Source: a virus
Length of the DNA stretch: 34,435 bases
Direction: 5' to 3' (one strand)
Virus record (IMG/VR): IMGVR_UViG_3300047494_000105
Span: 1-34,435 of that record
The notes under the pieces were generated by a model. It saw nothing but the letters and a program-made list of their open reading frames with translations, did not search any database and was not told the DNA's origin. Of this stretch, positions 1 through 7,999 are shown piece by piece (position 1 is the stretch's first letter; every line of letters starts with the position of its first letter). Both the position numbers and the translations under genes were made by a program.

Positions 1-68
1 AACAGCCACCACCGCAAAACGACCATCAAAACTAAAACTAGAAAACGCAGCCTAAGTGATTGATTCTT

Positions 69-126
69 TGGCGGAGGGAGAGGGATTCGAACCCCCGGAG
101 CCCGTTAGGGCTCAGCGGTTTTCAAG
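69..126 (-). other. Attachment-site candidate: 3' fragment of tRNA-Ser(UGA)
   Basis: Read on the minus strand, this stretch contains the anticodon loop CTTGAAA (anticodon UGA at 122-124), the 3' half of the anticodon stem, a long variable arm typical of tRNA-Ser, a T arm with loop TTCGAAT, the 3' acceptor strand, discriminator G and an encoded CCA at 69-71. The 5' half is missing: to the right of 126 the sequence no longer pairs with the anticodon stem (an AAGGA-like stretch stands where GCGGT would be needed). A 3' tRNA fragment beside phage late genes is the standard scar of integration into a tRNA 3' end. Phage DNA would then start just right of it, and the rebuilt complete tRNA should lie at the other, unseen end. 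Confidence 0.85.
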
Positions 127-144
127 TCCTTTTTGTGTTGGGTG

Positions 145-231
145 GCATAGCGTGGCACAAATATGCAGGAGGCTATGAATCGAACGCCATCACAGCGGAA
201 TGTCAACGCCCTAGCATTGCACAGCGTGGCA
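145..231 (+). repeat. Two direct repeats near the attachment site, possible integrase arm sites
   Basis: GCATAGCGTGGCA (145-157) and GCACAGCGTGGCA (219-231) differ at one base of 13 and start 74 bp apart, close to seven helical turns. They begin about 20 bp inside the tRNA fragment, where tyrosine integrases usually have arm-type sites. The repeat is seen; the role is inferred from position only. Confidence 0.45.
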
Positions 232-291
232 TTGTTAGGTAATGAAAGCAAACCAAACAGCCACTAAAACAGCCATCAGCCAAACGTCAAT

Positions 292-325
292 GAGCCCCGC
301 CGGCGCTGGTGCGCTGGCGGGGCTC
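292..325 (-). terminator. Strong hairpin after the last late gene
   Basis: GAGCCCCGCC (292-301) pairs perfectly with GGCGGGGCTC (316-325) around a 14-nt loop. It lies about 50 bp downstream of the stop codon of the last minus-strand late gene, where a late-operon terminator belongs. The minus-strand continuation has only a weak T-rich stretch (ATTGACGTTT), so intrinsic termination is plausible but not textbook. Confidence 0.55.
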
Positions 326-376
326 TCGACGGCTCTGGCGATTTTCCGCGACCTCCTTTCCGTTCGGGACTAAGAC

Positions 377-3124
377 TTATCGACTCTGCCAGACGCAGCC
401 GCCGGTGGTCGGCGACAGCGGCACGTCCACCACACTAAAGCTGCCGTTGGCCGGAACCGTCACCCCTACCGTCGAATAATCGACACCGTTGATCGTGTGT
501 GCGGATACATCGTTTTTGAGGGTCACGGGGTACACTGATTGCGAATTGTTGACCGTGTAGACTGCACCGGTCTGCCCCGTGCAATCCGGTAGGGTCAGCG
601 CAGTGGCTGCTGTTGGCTGCACGTTCACAAAACCGTCAGCATCAAGCATTTGATACGTGGTGGCGGTTACGATCGTGGGGTTCGCGGCATGGTGTCCGTA
701 GTAATAGTTGACTGTGTTGGCGGCGGCTCGCGCGATGAGTGTGTAGCCAGCATCTATGGGGTGAATGCCGTCGCCGCTGAAGTAAGTCGAGTTTGCATAG
801 GCCCCATCCGCACCCATCTGAGGGATGGCATTGAAGTCCATAATGCCGTCCGCACCCTCAGCTACGATACCTGTGCGAATGAGGGTGTTGTAGGCGTCCT
901 TGGCCGCGTCAAGGGTGATCCTGGAAATCATCGTGCCGGCAAAAACCTTGCATCCCGCCTGCTTCAGAATATGGACTTCGCTCTTTAGCTGGGCGTATAT
1001 CGCAGCCGCATTGCCTGCCCCTAGATCATTGGTTCCCGCAAAAACGAGAGCCACGCTGGCTCCGCCGGTGGTGGGGTTGCAATATTTTGCGATACGGTTT
1101 GGCTCAGATGCCGTCAGCGTCGATAGTTGGATTCCAGGGATACCCCAGTTGTAGACCGTGTAAGCAGGTTGGTTGAGAAGCAAAGGCTGCATCTTTACGA
1201 TGTAGGCCCCCGCGGCTCCGGGAGCGGAACTTCCCGCCCCATAGGTGATTGAGTCACCATCGCCGTGCATGATGGGTATTCCGACGTTGACGGCAACCGG
1301 CGTTGTCGGCACACCCCGGCCAGCCACATCGGCATTGAAGGCTTGCGTCAGTTGCACCACGTCCGAGGTGTTCGTCACCGAATTTGAATTGAGCTTCGTG
1401 CTGTAGACGCGCATGCGGTAAAACGTGGCAGACATACCCGTAAACAGTTGGGCAGTCGCCGCCGGACTCACGCCAAGGAATAGGTTTCCTGTCGTCGGCG
1501 CTGCCGTAGCGAAATTCCCGCCGCCGTAGTTGACCTCAGTGCCGTCGATGAAAAACTGATTGCTATCTCCACTGCCGGAGCCGCGCTGAATCGTGATGGT
1601 GTGATAGCCGGTCACTTCATTGATTGCCTGCGTAGATACGGAAGAGTAGGCGTATATGCCCAACTGGCCATAGGAAAGCCCAATGCCGTTGCCGTTCATA
1701 AAGACATTGAAGCCTGCGTATCCAAGTGAGCTCGATAAGAGAGGCATGAATGTACTGGGCGACGGCCTGGCTGGAACGCCGGGAATGGCGACCGTTGACT
1801 GCTCCGGATCGATGTACAGGGAGATGACGAACGTCTGCCCAGCGTTCAGCGCAGTAGGCAGCGAGACGTTCTGGGTGCCGCCGGCGAACCTCAGCCCGTT
1901 GCTCAGCCAGGTTGGGGCGTCGGATCCGGTGCCAAGGGTGCCGTTGCATGGCGCTCCAGAGCAGGCATTCGCTCCGCTGATGTCGGTGAGCACCGTGCCG
2001 GACTGCTGATAGAAGTTGTAGTCAGCAAGCAGATTGTTGGCCAGATCGCCGCTAATGACGGGGGGTAGCGGGTAGTTGGGCTGGTGCAGTACACCGGCTG
2101 CGATATAGGGCGTCGTGGCGGCATCGAGCGCAACGCTTGACGGAAAGTCTGTGGCGGGGTGCGCGGCTGCTGTGCCGAGGGTGTTACTGGTAGCCCCAGC
2201 GGGGAGTTGTACCGCTCCCTGCGCGGAGGTGGTTGCGGCAGCGACACTGGCTCCGGGCAGAGTTCCGGTCACATCCGCGCTGTTGAGGTTGACGGCGCGG
2301 GCCGCTCCATCTTGAACGCCGCTGGTGATGTGCTGGAAGCCGGTGCCGCTGGGCGGGGTGTAACTGCTGCCGCCGCCTCCCGCGGGGACTGCAAAGCTGC
2401 CGTCCTCGCGCAGATAGCGCGTGGTGCCTGCCGTTGCACCTGGGTCGGGTACAAGGCCAGCGGAGTGGCCAGAGCCGCTGGCGCCGAAGACGCTGGCGCT
2501 GCCGCCAGTCACCGCGACAAACACGCCGCCGACACAGGTGTAGAAGACGTGCGTTCCGCTGTTCGTGAAGACGCTGGGAGCGATGCAGCTGCTGGGCGTG
2601 GTACTGGCGATTGCTGCCTGCAGCGTGGCCGAGTTCGTAGTCTGCGCGGGTGGGCCGTAGTGGTCCAGCGGCCAGGTACTGCCGCTTACGCCCACCACGC
2701 CTTGCAGCGTGTAGCATCGGCCGCTGGTGCTGAGCCCGGTGCTGGTGTTGCAGACCTGCACCGAGTAGAGGATGTTTGCCGGGGTTGTTTGCGTCGCATC
2801 CGGAACGGCACACGTACCGCTGACCGTGGAGTCAGGCTGAATCTGGCCCGTGATGGCACCCGCGATCACCTTGCAGGAGAACGCGGTGGGGCCGTTCTGC
2901 GCGCCGCTTGCGTCGGCGAACGGAATGGGGATGCCGGAGCGGTCGACCGGGGTGAAGGTGACGGTGCCGGTGGTGATGGGAGCCCCGCCCATCTTGAGCG
3001 AGGATGCGGTGATGATGGTGGTCTGCGCGAAGACGGGCGCGGGGCTGCAACCCTTCGCGATGATACCGAGGATGACTAGTCCGCGCACGACGGCGCGAAC
3101 GGCTGCGGTGGGCAGTCGCTTCAT
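377..3124 (-). CDS. Fibre-like protein with signal peptide, LamG-like and SGNH-hydrolase domains
   Basis: This 915-residue protein ends the late operon. The N-terminus looks like a Sec signal peptide (basic MKR start, hydrophobic stretch, VFAQ cleavage-like site near residue 34). A Ser/Thr/Gly/Ala-rich fibre-like region follows to about residue 350. Residues about 365-585 look like a LamG/concanavalin-type jellyroll. Residues about 615-810 carry SGNH/GDSL-hydrolase blocks: GDSIT (nucleophile Ser, near 624), GTND (near 696) and DGIHP (Asp/His pair, near 785). The last ~90 residues are a beta-rich cap. The start has a good AGGAG site seven bases upstream. By position it is a tail fibre or receptor-degrading enzyme (esterase type on surface glycan). 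The signal peptide is unusual for a virion protein, so a secreted conversion factor is the alternative. Confidence 0.8.
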   Translation of the reverse strand: MKRLPTAAVRAVVRGLVILGIIAKGCSPAPVFAQTTIITASSLKMGGAPITTGTVTFTPVDRSGIPIPFADASGAQNGPTAFSCKVIAGAITGQIQPDSTVSGTCAVPDATQTTPANILYSVQVCNTSTGLSTSGRCYTLQGVVGVSGSTWPLDHYGPPAQTTNSATLQAAIASTTPSSCIAPSVFTNSGTHVFYTCVGGVFVAVTGGSASVFGASGSGHSAGLVPDPGATAGTTRYLREDGSFAVPAGGGGSSYTPPSGTGFQHITSGVQDGAARAVNLNSADVTGTLPGASVAAATTSAQGAVQLPAGATSNTLGTAAAHPATDFPSSVALDAATTPYIAAGVLHQPNYPLPPVISGDLANNLLADYNFYQQSGTVLTDISGANACSGAPCNGTLGTGSDAPTWLSNGLRFAGGTQNVSLPTALNAGQTFVISLYIDPEQSTVAIPGVPARPSPSTFMPLLSSSLGYAGFNVFMNGNGIGLSYGQLGIYAYSSVSTQAINEVTGYHTITIQRGSGSGDSNQFFIDGTEVNYGGGNFATAAPTTGNLFLGVSPAATAQLFTGMSATFYRMRVYSTKLNSNSVTNTSDVVQLTQAFNADVAGRGVPTTPVAVNVGIPIMHGDGDSITYGAGSSAPGAAGAYIVKMQPLLLNQPAYTVYNWGIPGIQLSTLTASEPNRIAKYCNPTTGGASVALVFAGTNDLGAGNAAAIYAQLKSEVHILKQAGCKVFAGTMISRITLDAAKDAYNTLIRTGIVAEGADGIMDFNAIPQMGADGAYANSTYFSGDGIHPIDAGYTLIARAAANTVNYYYGHHAANPTIVTATTYQMLDADGFVNVQPTAATALTLPDCTGQTGAVYTVNNSQSVYPVTLKNDVSAHTINGVDYSTVGVTVPANGSFSVVDVPLSPTTGGCVWQSR

Positions 3125-3156
3125 GATGATTCTCCTGATTTGTTGAGGGTTGGGAG

Positions 3157-3369
3157 TTACTGGATGTAGATCTCTTGCACGCTGGCGGAGTCAACCACCA
3201 GCGTGCCTGGGCCGCCGTCCGCAGCAGTAGCTGCAACCTGCAGGACGACGGTGCTGATGTCCGTTCCGGCCGGGACATCAAACTCGTAGATCGTGCTCGA
3301 CGTGGCACCGCTGACCGTTGCGGGCGTGCCAGCGGTGCCTCCGATGATGGGAGTAACAACGATGCTCAT
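3157..3369 (-). CDS. Small beta-rich hypothetical protein of the tail region
   Basis: This 70-residue protein is rich in Val, Thr, Ala and Gly and has no charged core, cysteine or membrane segment; it looks like a small beta-sandwich. I do not recognise a family. Its ATG overlaps the stop of the upstream tail-tip gene in an ATGA junction, so it is translationally coupled to that gene, and it is followed 32 bp later by the fibre-like gene. The position suggests a tail-tip accessory or fibre-attachment protein, which is inference. Confidence 0.65.
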   Translation of the reverse strand: MSIVVTPIIGGTAGTPATVSGATSSTIYEFDVPAGTDISTVVLQVAATAADGGPGTLVVDSASVQEIYIQ

Positions 3370-6155
3370 TGTGAAAACCCCGGTGGAATTGGATCGCCGC
3401 CGCCACCGCCGCCACCGCCGCCACCGCCGCCACCGCCGCTACTGATCGCGGAAGTAGATGTCGACGTCGACAGCGTGATGTAGATCGTGCGGTCATACGA
3501 GACTGAGCCCGGCGGGAACCCGTGCCATGTAATCAAGCCGTTGGAGTAAGTCGGCGTGCCGTAGTCGATGGCTGCACCGGAGACGATGGCGGCCGGCGAA
3601 GCGCCCGTACAGGCATCGCCGGGATTCGTGGTAGACCGTGGGCCGGAGTCAGTCCATGTGGTGGGGTGGATGCGGACGGACCCCGTACCCGCCATCACCG
3701 ACGGCGTGTTGCAGGTGCCGATCAGGAAGTAACCGGCCCTGTTGAGGTAATCGGCAGGGTTGAGGGTCGCAACAGGCGTGATGGAACCGCCCGCGAAGTA
3801 AGGGTCGACGTAGTACACGTCGTAGACCTTGCCCTGCACAAGGCCGTTGAGGTATGCGGTCGTGGGCGTGCATGCGGCAGTCTGCGAAGCAATGGATGCC
3901 GTAAACGGCGACACCTCGACGGTTGCCGTGCCGTCCGGGTTGGCGATTCCGGTCAGCGTTCCATCGGGCGCTACCTGAACCCCTGAGTACGCCAGCACTG
4001 AGAGCGTGCTGCTGATCGTCTCCGGCCCTGCGACGACCCAGTCCGACGGCGTACCAGCGCAGTTGACAGCGCGGATGCGGACGTAGACCTGCTGGCCGTC
4101 GCTCAAGTTGGGGATGAAGCAGCTCGTGACTGACGGGTTGAACGCCGCGAAGGCCAGCCAGCCGCCGCTTGTGCCGCCGATCTGGTACTGCACCTCGATC
4201 TGGCCGCCGTTGAGCACGTAGCCATCGTTCGGCGCGAGCCAGTTGACCCATAGCGAGTTGATGGCGAGGCCGCTGGCGGTGGTGGTGACGGTGTCCGGGC
4301 AGACGACCCCGTTGATCGTCGCACCGGGGCCGCTGTAGAGCAGCAACTGCTCGGGGTACGGGCAGACGCGGGTGTCAGACTGCGCGGGCGAGACGTAGCC
4401 CTGCGAGGCCAGCTCCTCCGTCGTGAACCAATCGTAGACATCAGGGCCGGTCTCGGCGAGGTCGAACTCCATGCAGCAGATGGGAGCGCCTTCTCCATCC
4501 TGCTTTTCGATGATCGTGCGCGCGTTCAGCACCTCAAAGAACTTGCCGACCCAGTTGTAGCGCGGGATCGTGAGATCAATGACATCCATCGGCACGACGG
4601 GCCAAGCGCGCATGGACATCCGCACGGTGTAGCGACCCTGATAGCGGCGGCGCTTGAGGTCGATCTTGGCCAGGCGCTGGGCCATGGCGCTGTCGTTCGT
4701 GCATTGGAGCTGGACGTCGAGCCAGATGCGGTCGCCGCCGTCGAAAGCCTGGTTGGCGTCCGAGGCATAGCCGTGCAGCACATCCTGGGCGTAGGGCGGG
4801 AAGTCGGCCTGCTGGTAGTTGTTGTTGGCCGAGATGTACGTGCCCTTGACGCCGTTGCAGATGTCGCGGGCGCTCATGAGCGGGCTGAGCTTGATCGGCC
4901 CGCGCATGTCCGCGATGGTGCCGGAGAACGTGGAACCAACCCACGCTCCGGGGAATATCTTGTACGCTCCGCCTTCGCGGGTGATGCGGCCGGCGCAGGC
5001 GCTCAGCATGTATGTGAGGATCGTGCCGCGCGTGAGCGAGAGCGGCAGGTAAGCGTTGAGCGTGTAGCGCGGCTGCGTTCCGCCGGCCGCAAGGTTTACG
5101 GCTTCGTCGCAGATGTTGGCCGCGGCGATGAGCTGGGCTTCATCCACGTACAGGCCGGGTAAGTTGGTGCCGATGGACATGCCAAAGCCGCCCTTGTCGG
5201 TGGGCAGGCACAGGAAGTCGGCGATGCAGAGCGCGGCGTTCGTGGTGTAGCCGCGCGTGCCGGTGCGCGGGTCGAGGATGTCGTTCTTGCCTTCCAGCAC
5301 GACGCTGACCTTGGGCGAGCCGCTGGGGAAGGTCTGCTGGTCATACCCCATGCGGAGGTACATGACTGTCTTGCCGCTGACGAGGCAGTTTTCATTCCAG
5401 GGCAGCCCGCTGGTGAGCGCGCCGTAGAAGGTGCGCGTCTGGGTGCCGTCCGCGACCTCGAAGTAGACCTTTTTTTCGTAGTCAGGGAAGGTGGTGGTGA
5501 CGGTGCCACCGGAGCTGCTGCCGTCGATGCCTCCGTTGATGCAGGTGAGCTGCGTGGGCGACGTCTGCGCGACCAGGAACGTGCCGTTGTAGCTGTTGTC
5601 CGCCACGCCGCGGATGAGCATGTTCTGCCCGGCGGCTTCGATGCCGGTGAGCGGAGCGGTGAGGTTGATGGTGACGAGGCCGCCGGCGCGGCTGATGCTG
5701 GCGATGGTTCCGGTGAGCTGCGTGGGCGAGCAGCTGACGAAGGCCTGCGAGTCGTTGATCTTGCCCTGGTAGATCGTGGTGATGATCTGGCCGTCGAGGC
5801 GCAGGTTGAAGTTGGTCTCCGTGATATTGCTGGAGTGGCAGTTCAGGACGATGACGCGGTGGTATTCCTTGTTGTTGCTGGTGCCCTGGCTGCTGTTGGT
5901 CGCGGTAAAGATGACCGTGCCGCCCACCTTGACCTTGCCGTAGGCATAGGCCCATACGCCGATGGGGTCGGTGTCGGATACGGTGACGCCGGTTTCGGGG
6001 TTGCCAGCGATCAGGCCAGCGACGCCGCCCAGCAGCATCGTTGCGCCGGATGCGAAGAGGTAGGGAGCGAAGACAGCTCCGAACCCGGTAGCTGTAAGCA
6101 GGACGCCGCCCGCGATGAGCGCAGCGCCGCCCACGACCTCTGCGACCTTACCCAT
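3366..6155 (-). CDS. Tail tip / host-specificity protein (lambda J-like)
   Basis: This 929-residue protein begins with hydrophobic, Gly-rich segments (about residues 7-50) as in many tail-tip proteins. It continues with a hub-like region (IGVWAYAYGKVKVGGTVIF near 66) and later a fibronectin-III-like stretch (about 620-720, with VYVRIRAVN). It ends in a run of 14 glycines before DPIPPGFSQ. A beta-rich insertion with repeated SPTQLT phrases lies near residues 145-225. Size and position after the peptidase and hub genes match J-like central tail-tip proteins, which form the tip and contact the receptor. The family call rests on architecture and synteny, not on a single diagnostic motif. Confidence 0.75.
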   Translation of the reverse strand: MGKVAEVVGGAALIAGGVLLTATGFGAVFAPYLFASGATMLLGGVAGLIAGNPETGVTVSDTDPIGVWAYAYGKVKVGGTVIFTATNSSQGTSNNKEYHRVIVLNCHSSNITETNFNLRLDGQIITTIYQGKINDSQAFVSCSPTQLTGTIASISRAGGLVTINLTAPLTGIEAAGQNMLIRGVADNSYNGTFLVAQTSPTQLTCINGGIDGSSSGGTVTTTFPDYEKKVYFEVADGTQTRTFYGALTSGLPWNENCLVSGKTVMYLRMGYDQQTFPSGSPKVSVVLEGKNDILDPRTGTRGYTTNAALCIADFLCLPTDKGGFGMSIGTNLPGLYVDEAQLIAAANICDEAVNLAAGGTQPRYTLNAYLPLSLTRGTILTYMLSACAGRITREGGAYKIFPGAWVGSTFSGTIADMRGPIKLSPLMSARDICNGVKGTYISANNNYQQADFPPYAQDVLHGYASDANQAFDGGDRIWLDVQLQCTNDSAMAQRLAKIDLKRRRYQGRYTVRMSMRAWPVVPMDVIDLTIPRYNWVGKFFEVLNARTIIEKQDGEGAPICCMEFDLAETGPDVYDWFTTEELASQGYVSPAQSDTRVCPYPEQLLLYSGPGATINGVVCPDTVTTTASGLAINSLWVNWLAPNDGYVLNGGQIEVQYQIGGTSGGWLAFAAFNPSVTSCFIPNLSDGQQVYVRIRAVNCAGTPSDWVVAGPETISSTLSVLAYSGVQVAPDGTLTGIANPDGTATVEVSPFTASIASQTAACTPTTAYLNGLVQGKVYDVYYVDPYFAGGSITPVATLNPADYLNRAGYFLIGTCNTPSVMAGTGSVRIHPTTWTDSGPRSTTNPGDACTGASPAAIVSGAAIDYGTPTYSNGLITWHGFPPGSVSYDRTIYITLSTSTSTSAISSGGGGGGGGGGGGGGDPIPPGFSQ
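3396..3437 (-). repeat. Poly-glycine coding tract with 9-bp periodicity
   Basis: Fourteen consecutive glycine codons lie at the C-terminus of the tail-tip protein, written mainly as a repeated GGCGGCGGT-type unit. Such a tract is prone to slippage, and copy number could vary between isolates. It links the tail-tip body to a short C-terminal peptide. Confidence 0.9.
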
Positions 6156-6194
6156 GCTGACTGCCTTTCGTGGTGGGGTTGCGAGGTGCGGTTG

Positions 6195-6617
6195 CTAGAT
6201 GCGCCAGGCGCGCGAGGCCTTGGCCAGCGGGACGCGCCACAGGCCGTTCGCGTTGACAGCCAGGAACTCGGTGCCGTGCATGGCGACGATGCCCAGCGAT
6301 GCGCCGTGCAGCACGACATCGCCGCGTTGCGCCAGCTTGACCGGGATCTCCGCGATGCCGTACTCGGCGGCGAACTTCTCCGCCAGCGCGGCGACACTGG
6401 GCTTGCCGCAGTAGGCCTTGACGGCGTCGAAGGCCTGCCTGCGCGTGGTGTAGACGCCATCGAAGACAGCGCCCAGCCGCTGCCCGGTCATCGCCTCGAT
6501 CGCTCCGCCGGCGAACCGGCAGCAGTCGAAGGTGCCATAGGCGAACTTCGCGCGGGCGTGGTCCATCAGGTAGCCGTGCAGCAGCGACGGCCAGTCGGGT
6601 TTGCGTGGCAGTGGCAT
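6195..6617 (-). CDS. Tail-associated NlpC/P60-like cysteine peptidase (DUF6950-like)
   Basis: The 140-residue protein has the arrangement of small phage-tail NlpC/P60-type proteins: a motif FAYGTFDCCRFAGGAI near residues 25-40, with the likely catalytic Cys in DCC, then GDVVLH (near 99-104) and LGIVAMHG with a His. Enzymes of this group are thought to cut peptidoglycan peptides during DNA entry. It lies between the hub-type gene and the J-like gene, which is where lambda K sits. The start ATG is six bases from the upstream stop. Activity is inferred from motifs. Confidence 0.75.
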   Translation of the reverse strand: MPLPRKPDWPSLLHGYLMDHARAKFAYGTFDCCRFAGGAIEAMTGQRLGAVFDGVYTTRRQAFDAVKAYCGKPSVAALAEKFAAEYGIAEIPVKLAQRGDVVLHGASLGIVAMHGTEFLAVNANGLWRVPLAKASRAWRI

Positions 6618-6622
6618 CAGGC

Positions 6623-7201
6623 CTACTGGTTGTTGAAGTTGGGCACGATGCCCCAGTACGTGGTGATCTCTTGAATGCCGGTGACGAAGGACATGCCCTC
6701 ATCGGTGGGGTAGTCGCGGGTTTGGTCGTCGTTGGTGTAGCGACGCCAGACGCTGCGGTTCAGGTCCACCAGCACATCTTCGAGCGAGATGGTGATGTTG
6801 CAGGTGTCGCCGCCGTCGACGATCTCCGGCTTGTCGACGTAGCCGACGAAGGATGTGACCGGGTCCGCGATGAGCGAGCCGTCCTCGTTGAACGCACCGA
6901 GGTAGATCGTCCCCGGCATGGCGATGCGCAGGTTGAGCAGAACCTCATTCAGGATGCTCGAAGGCACACCACTGAGGCCGAGTTGCAAACCGCGGGCCTC
7001 AACGTTCGAGCCCTCTTCGATGGTGCCGATGCTGGCCAGCGTGCCAGCACCCGTCCACGTGTGGCCGCTCCAAGCGATGGTGCCGAGGCCCGACCAGAGG
7101 TATAGCGTCTCATCGGCCGCCTGGATGCTGACGAAGAAGACGGGGCGGATGAGCGCAGCCTGAAAGGCCTCGAAGGTGGCGGAAGAACCGGAGCGCGGCA
7201 T
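6623..7201 (-). CDS. Tail hub/baseplate-type protein (DUF2163-like)
   Basis: This is a 192-residue protein. The frame stays open well upstream of 7201, but the start used here (MPRSGSSATFEAF) is supported by a TAATG junction with the stop of the preceding gene; the longer version would run through that gene. The sequence (YLWSGLGTIAWSGHTWTG near the N-terminus, a VGYVDKPEIV segment, ending WRRYTNDDQTRDY...) resembles the DUF2163-type hub proteins encoded beside distal tail genes, including those of gene transfer agents. It likely forms part of the tail-tip hub. Family assignment is from memory of such sequences and is moderate. Confidence 0.65.
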   Translation of the reverse strand: MPRSGSSATFEAFQAALIRPVFFVSIQAADETLYLWSGLGTIAWSGHTWTGAGTLASIGTIEEGSNVEARGLQLGLSGVPSSILNEVLLNLRIAMPGTIYLGAFNEDGSLIADPVTSFVGYVDKPEIVDGGDTCNITISLEDVLVDLNRSVWRRYTNDDQTRDYPTDEGMSFVTGIQEITTYWGIVPNFNNQ

Positions 7202-7908
7202 TACAGGAACTCCCGAGCGACCAGCGGGCTGAGGCCGTTGCCGGTGAGCGCGCTGATGGAATACTTCTGGCCGTTGCCTTTGGTGAGGCGGTAGAGGCCC
7301 TTGACGCCGGCAGTGACGATGGCCTGCCCGTCGGCAATGACCTCGGTGGCGGTCTGGCGCAGCGGCGGCCAGATGCTGATCGTGGCGTGGCCGCTGCCGT
7401 CGGCGGTGACAGCCTCCAGCACCTTGTAGGCACGGAAGCCGACCTGAATCAGGTCGCCGGGCAGGAAGACGTTGGCCTGGCTGGCGGCGAGGCCGCGAAT
7501 GTTCAGCGTGTAGCCGGTCTGGCCAGCGCCGTTGACGACCGGCGCGTTCGCGATGCCGGTTACTGGCGTCAGCGAGCCCGCCGGGACGCTGACGAGCGCT
7601 ACCGAGCCCTTCGGCACCATCCGCTTCGGGTTGCCGCACAGAAAGGCGTTTACGGGGCCGCGCAGCTCGCCCAGAAACGCCGTCCAGTAGTCGATGGAGG
7701 CGTTATCCATCGTGGCGAAGCTGAGCGTGGCCATCCAGTACGCTGCCATCCAATCGAATACGTCCTGCTGGCCGGTGAAGGGGTTGGTGGAGGCGGAGAC
7801 GATGTCGGTCTCCTCCCACTCGACACTGGAAGGCGCGCACATGCCGTAGAGGCCAAGGTCGCTCGGCAGCGCGATGACGTTCGCGCCGTTGAAGGTGCCA
7901 AGGATCAT
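7201..7908 (-). CDS. Distal tail protein-like
   Basis: This 235-residue protein lies directly after the tape measure, where distal tail (Dit/lambda M-L type) proteins are found. It starts MILGTFNGANVIALPSD, has a Trp/Tyr-rich helix-like part (VFDWMAAYWMATLSFATM, about 49-66) and then a long beta-rich region with NPKRMVPKGSVALVS and GLYRLTKGNGQKY. I recognise the general type (conserved tail protein between tape measure and hub) but no named motif. Its stop shares one base with the next start (TAATG). Confidence 0.6.
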   Translation of the reverse strand: MILGTFNGANVIALPSDLGLYGMCAPSSVEWEETDIVSASTNPFTGQQDVFDWMAAYWMATLSFATMDNASIDYWTAFLGELRGPVNAFLCGNPKRMVPKGSVALVSVPAGSLTPVTGIANAPVVNGAGQTGYTLNIRGLAASQANVFLPGDLIQVGFRAYKVLEAVTADGSGHATISIWPPLRQTATEVIADGQAIVTAGVKGLYRLTKGNGQKYSISALTGNGLSPLVAREFL

Positions 7909-7944
7909 GATGGACTCGGGAGACAGTGGTTAGTGGTTAGCGAA

Positions 7945-7979
7945 TGTTCCACGTGACACAAACCGTGCCACGTGGAACA
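7945..7979. promoter_or_regulatory. Two near-consensus parS-like sites forming an inverted repeat
   Basis: TGTTCCACGTGACACA (7945-7960) and CGTGCCACGTGGAACA (7964-7979) each match the chromosomal ParB site TGTTCCACGTGGAACA at 14 of 16 positions, both keeping the CACGTG centre. Together they also form a hairpin (GTTCCACGTG against CACGTGGAAC, 13 of 14 pairs, 5-nt loop AAACC) in the 91-bp gap between tape measure and the distal tail gene. Read as RNA it could be a processing or attenuation hairpin; no T-run follows it. Confidence 0.55.
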
Positions 7980-7999
7980 GATTGCGGGATTGGATACGG

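Larger units (their letters stand above)
127..376. other. Non-coding phage end between attachment site and late operon
   Basis: I see no gene in the first 376 bases. Bases 1-68 are AT-richer and would be host flank if this is a prophage. Bases 127-376 hold two copies of a 13-bp repeat (145-157, 219-231) and a strong hairpin (292-325). The text around 255-280 partly resembles that at 1-10 (AACAGCCAC in both), so it is not certain that 1-68 is host DNA. Confidence 0.6.

Noticed and set aside
60-242. 60-residue plus-strand frame containing RERDSNPRSPLGLSGFQV
   Set aside because: It is the antisense translation of the tRNA-Ser 3' fragment, a well-known false gene.
7202-7639. N-terminal extension of the hub-type gene
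   Set aside because: The extension is Arg/Pro/His-rich and lies out of frame inside the distal tail gene; the TAATG junction gives the real start.
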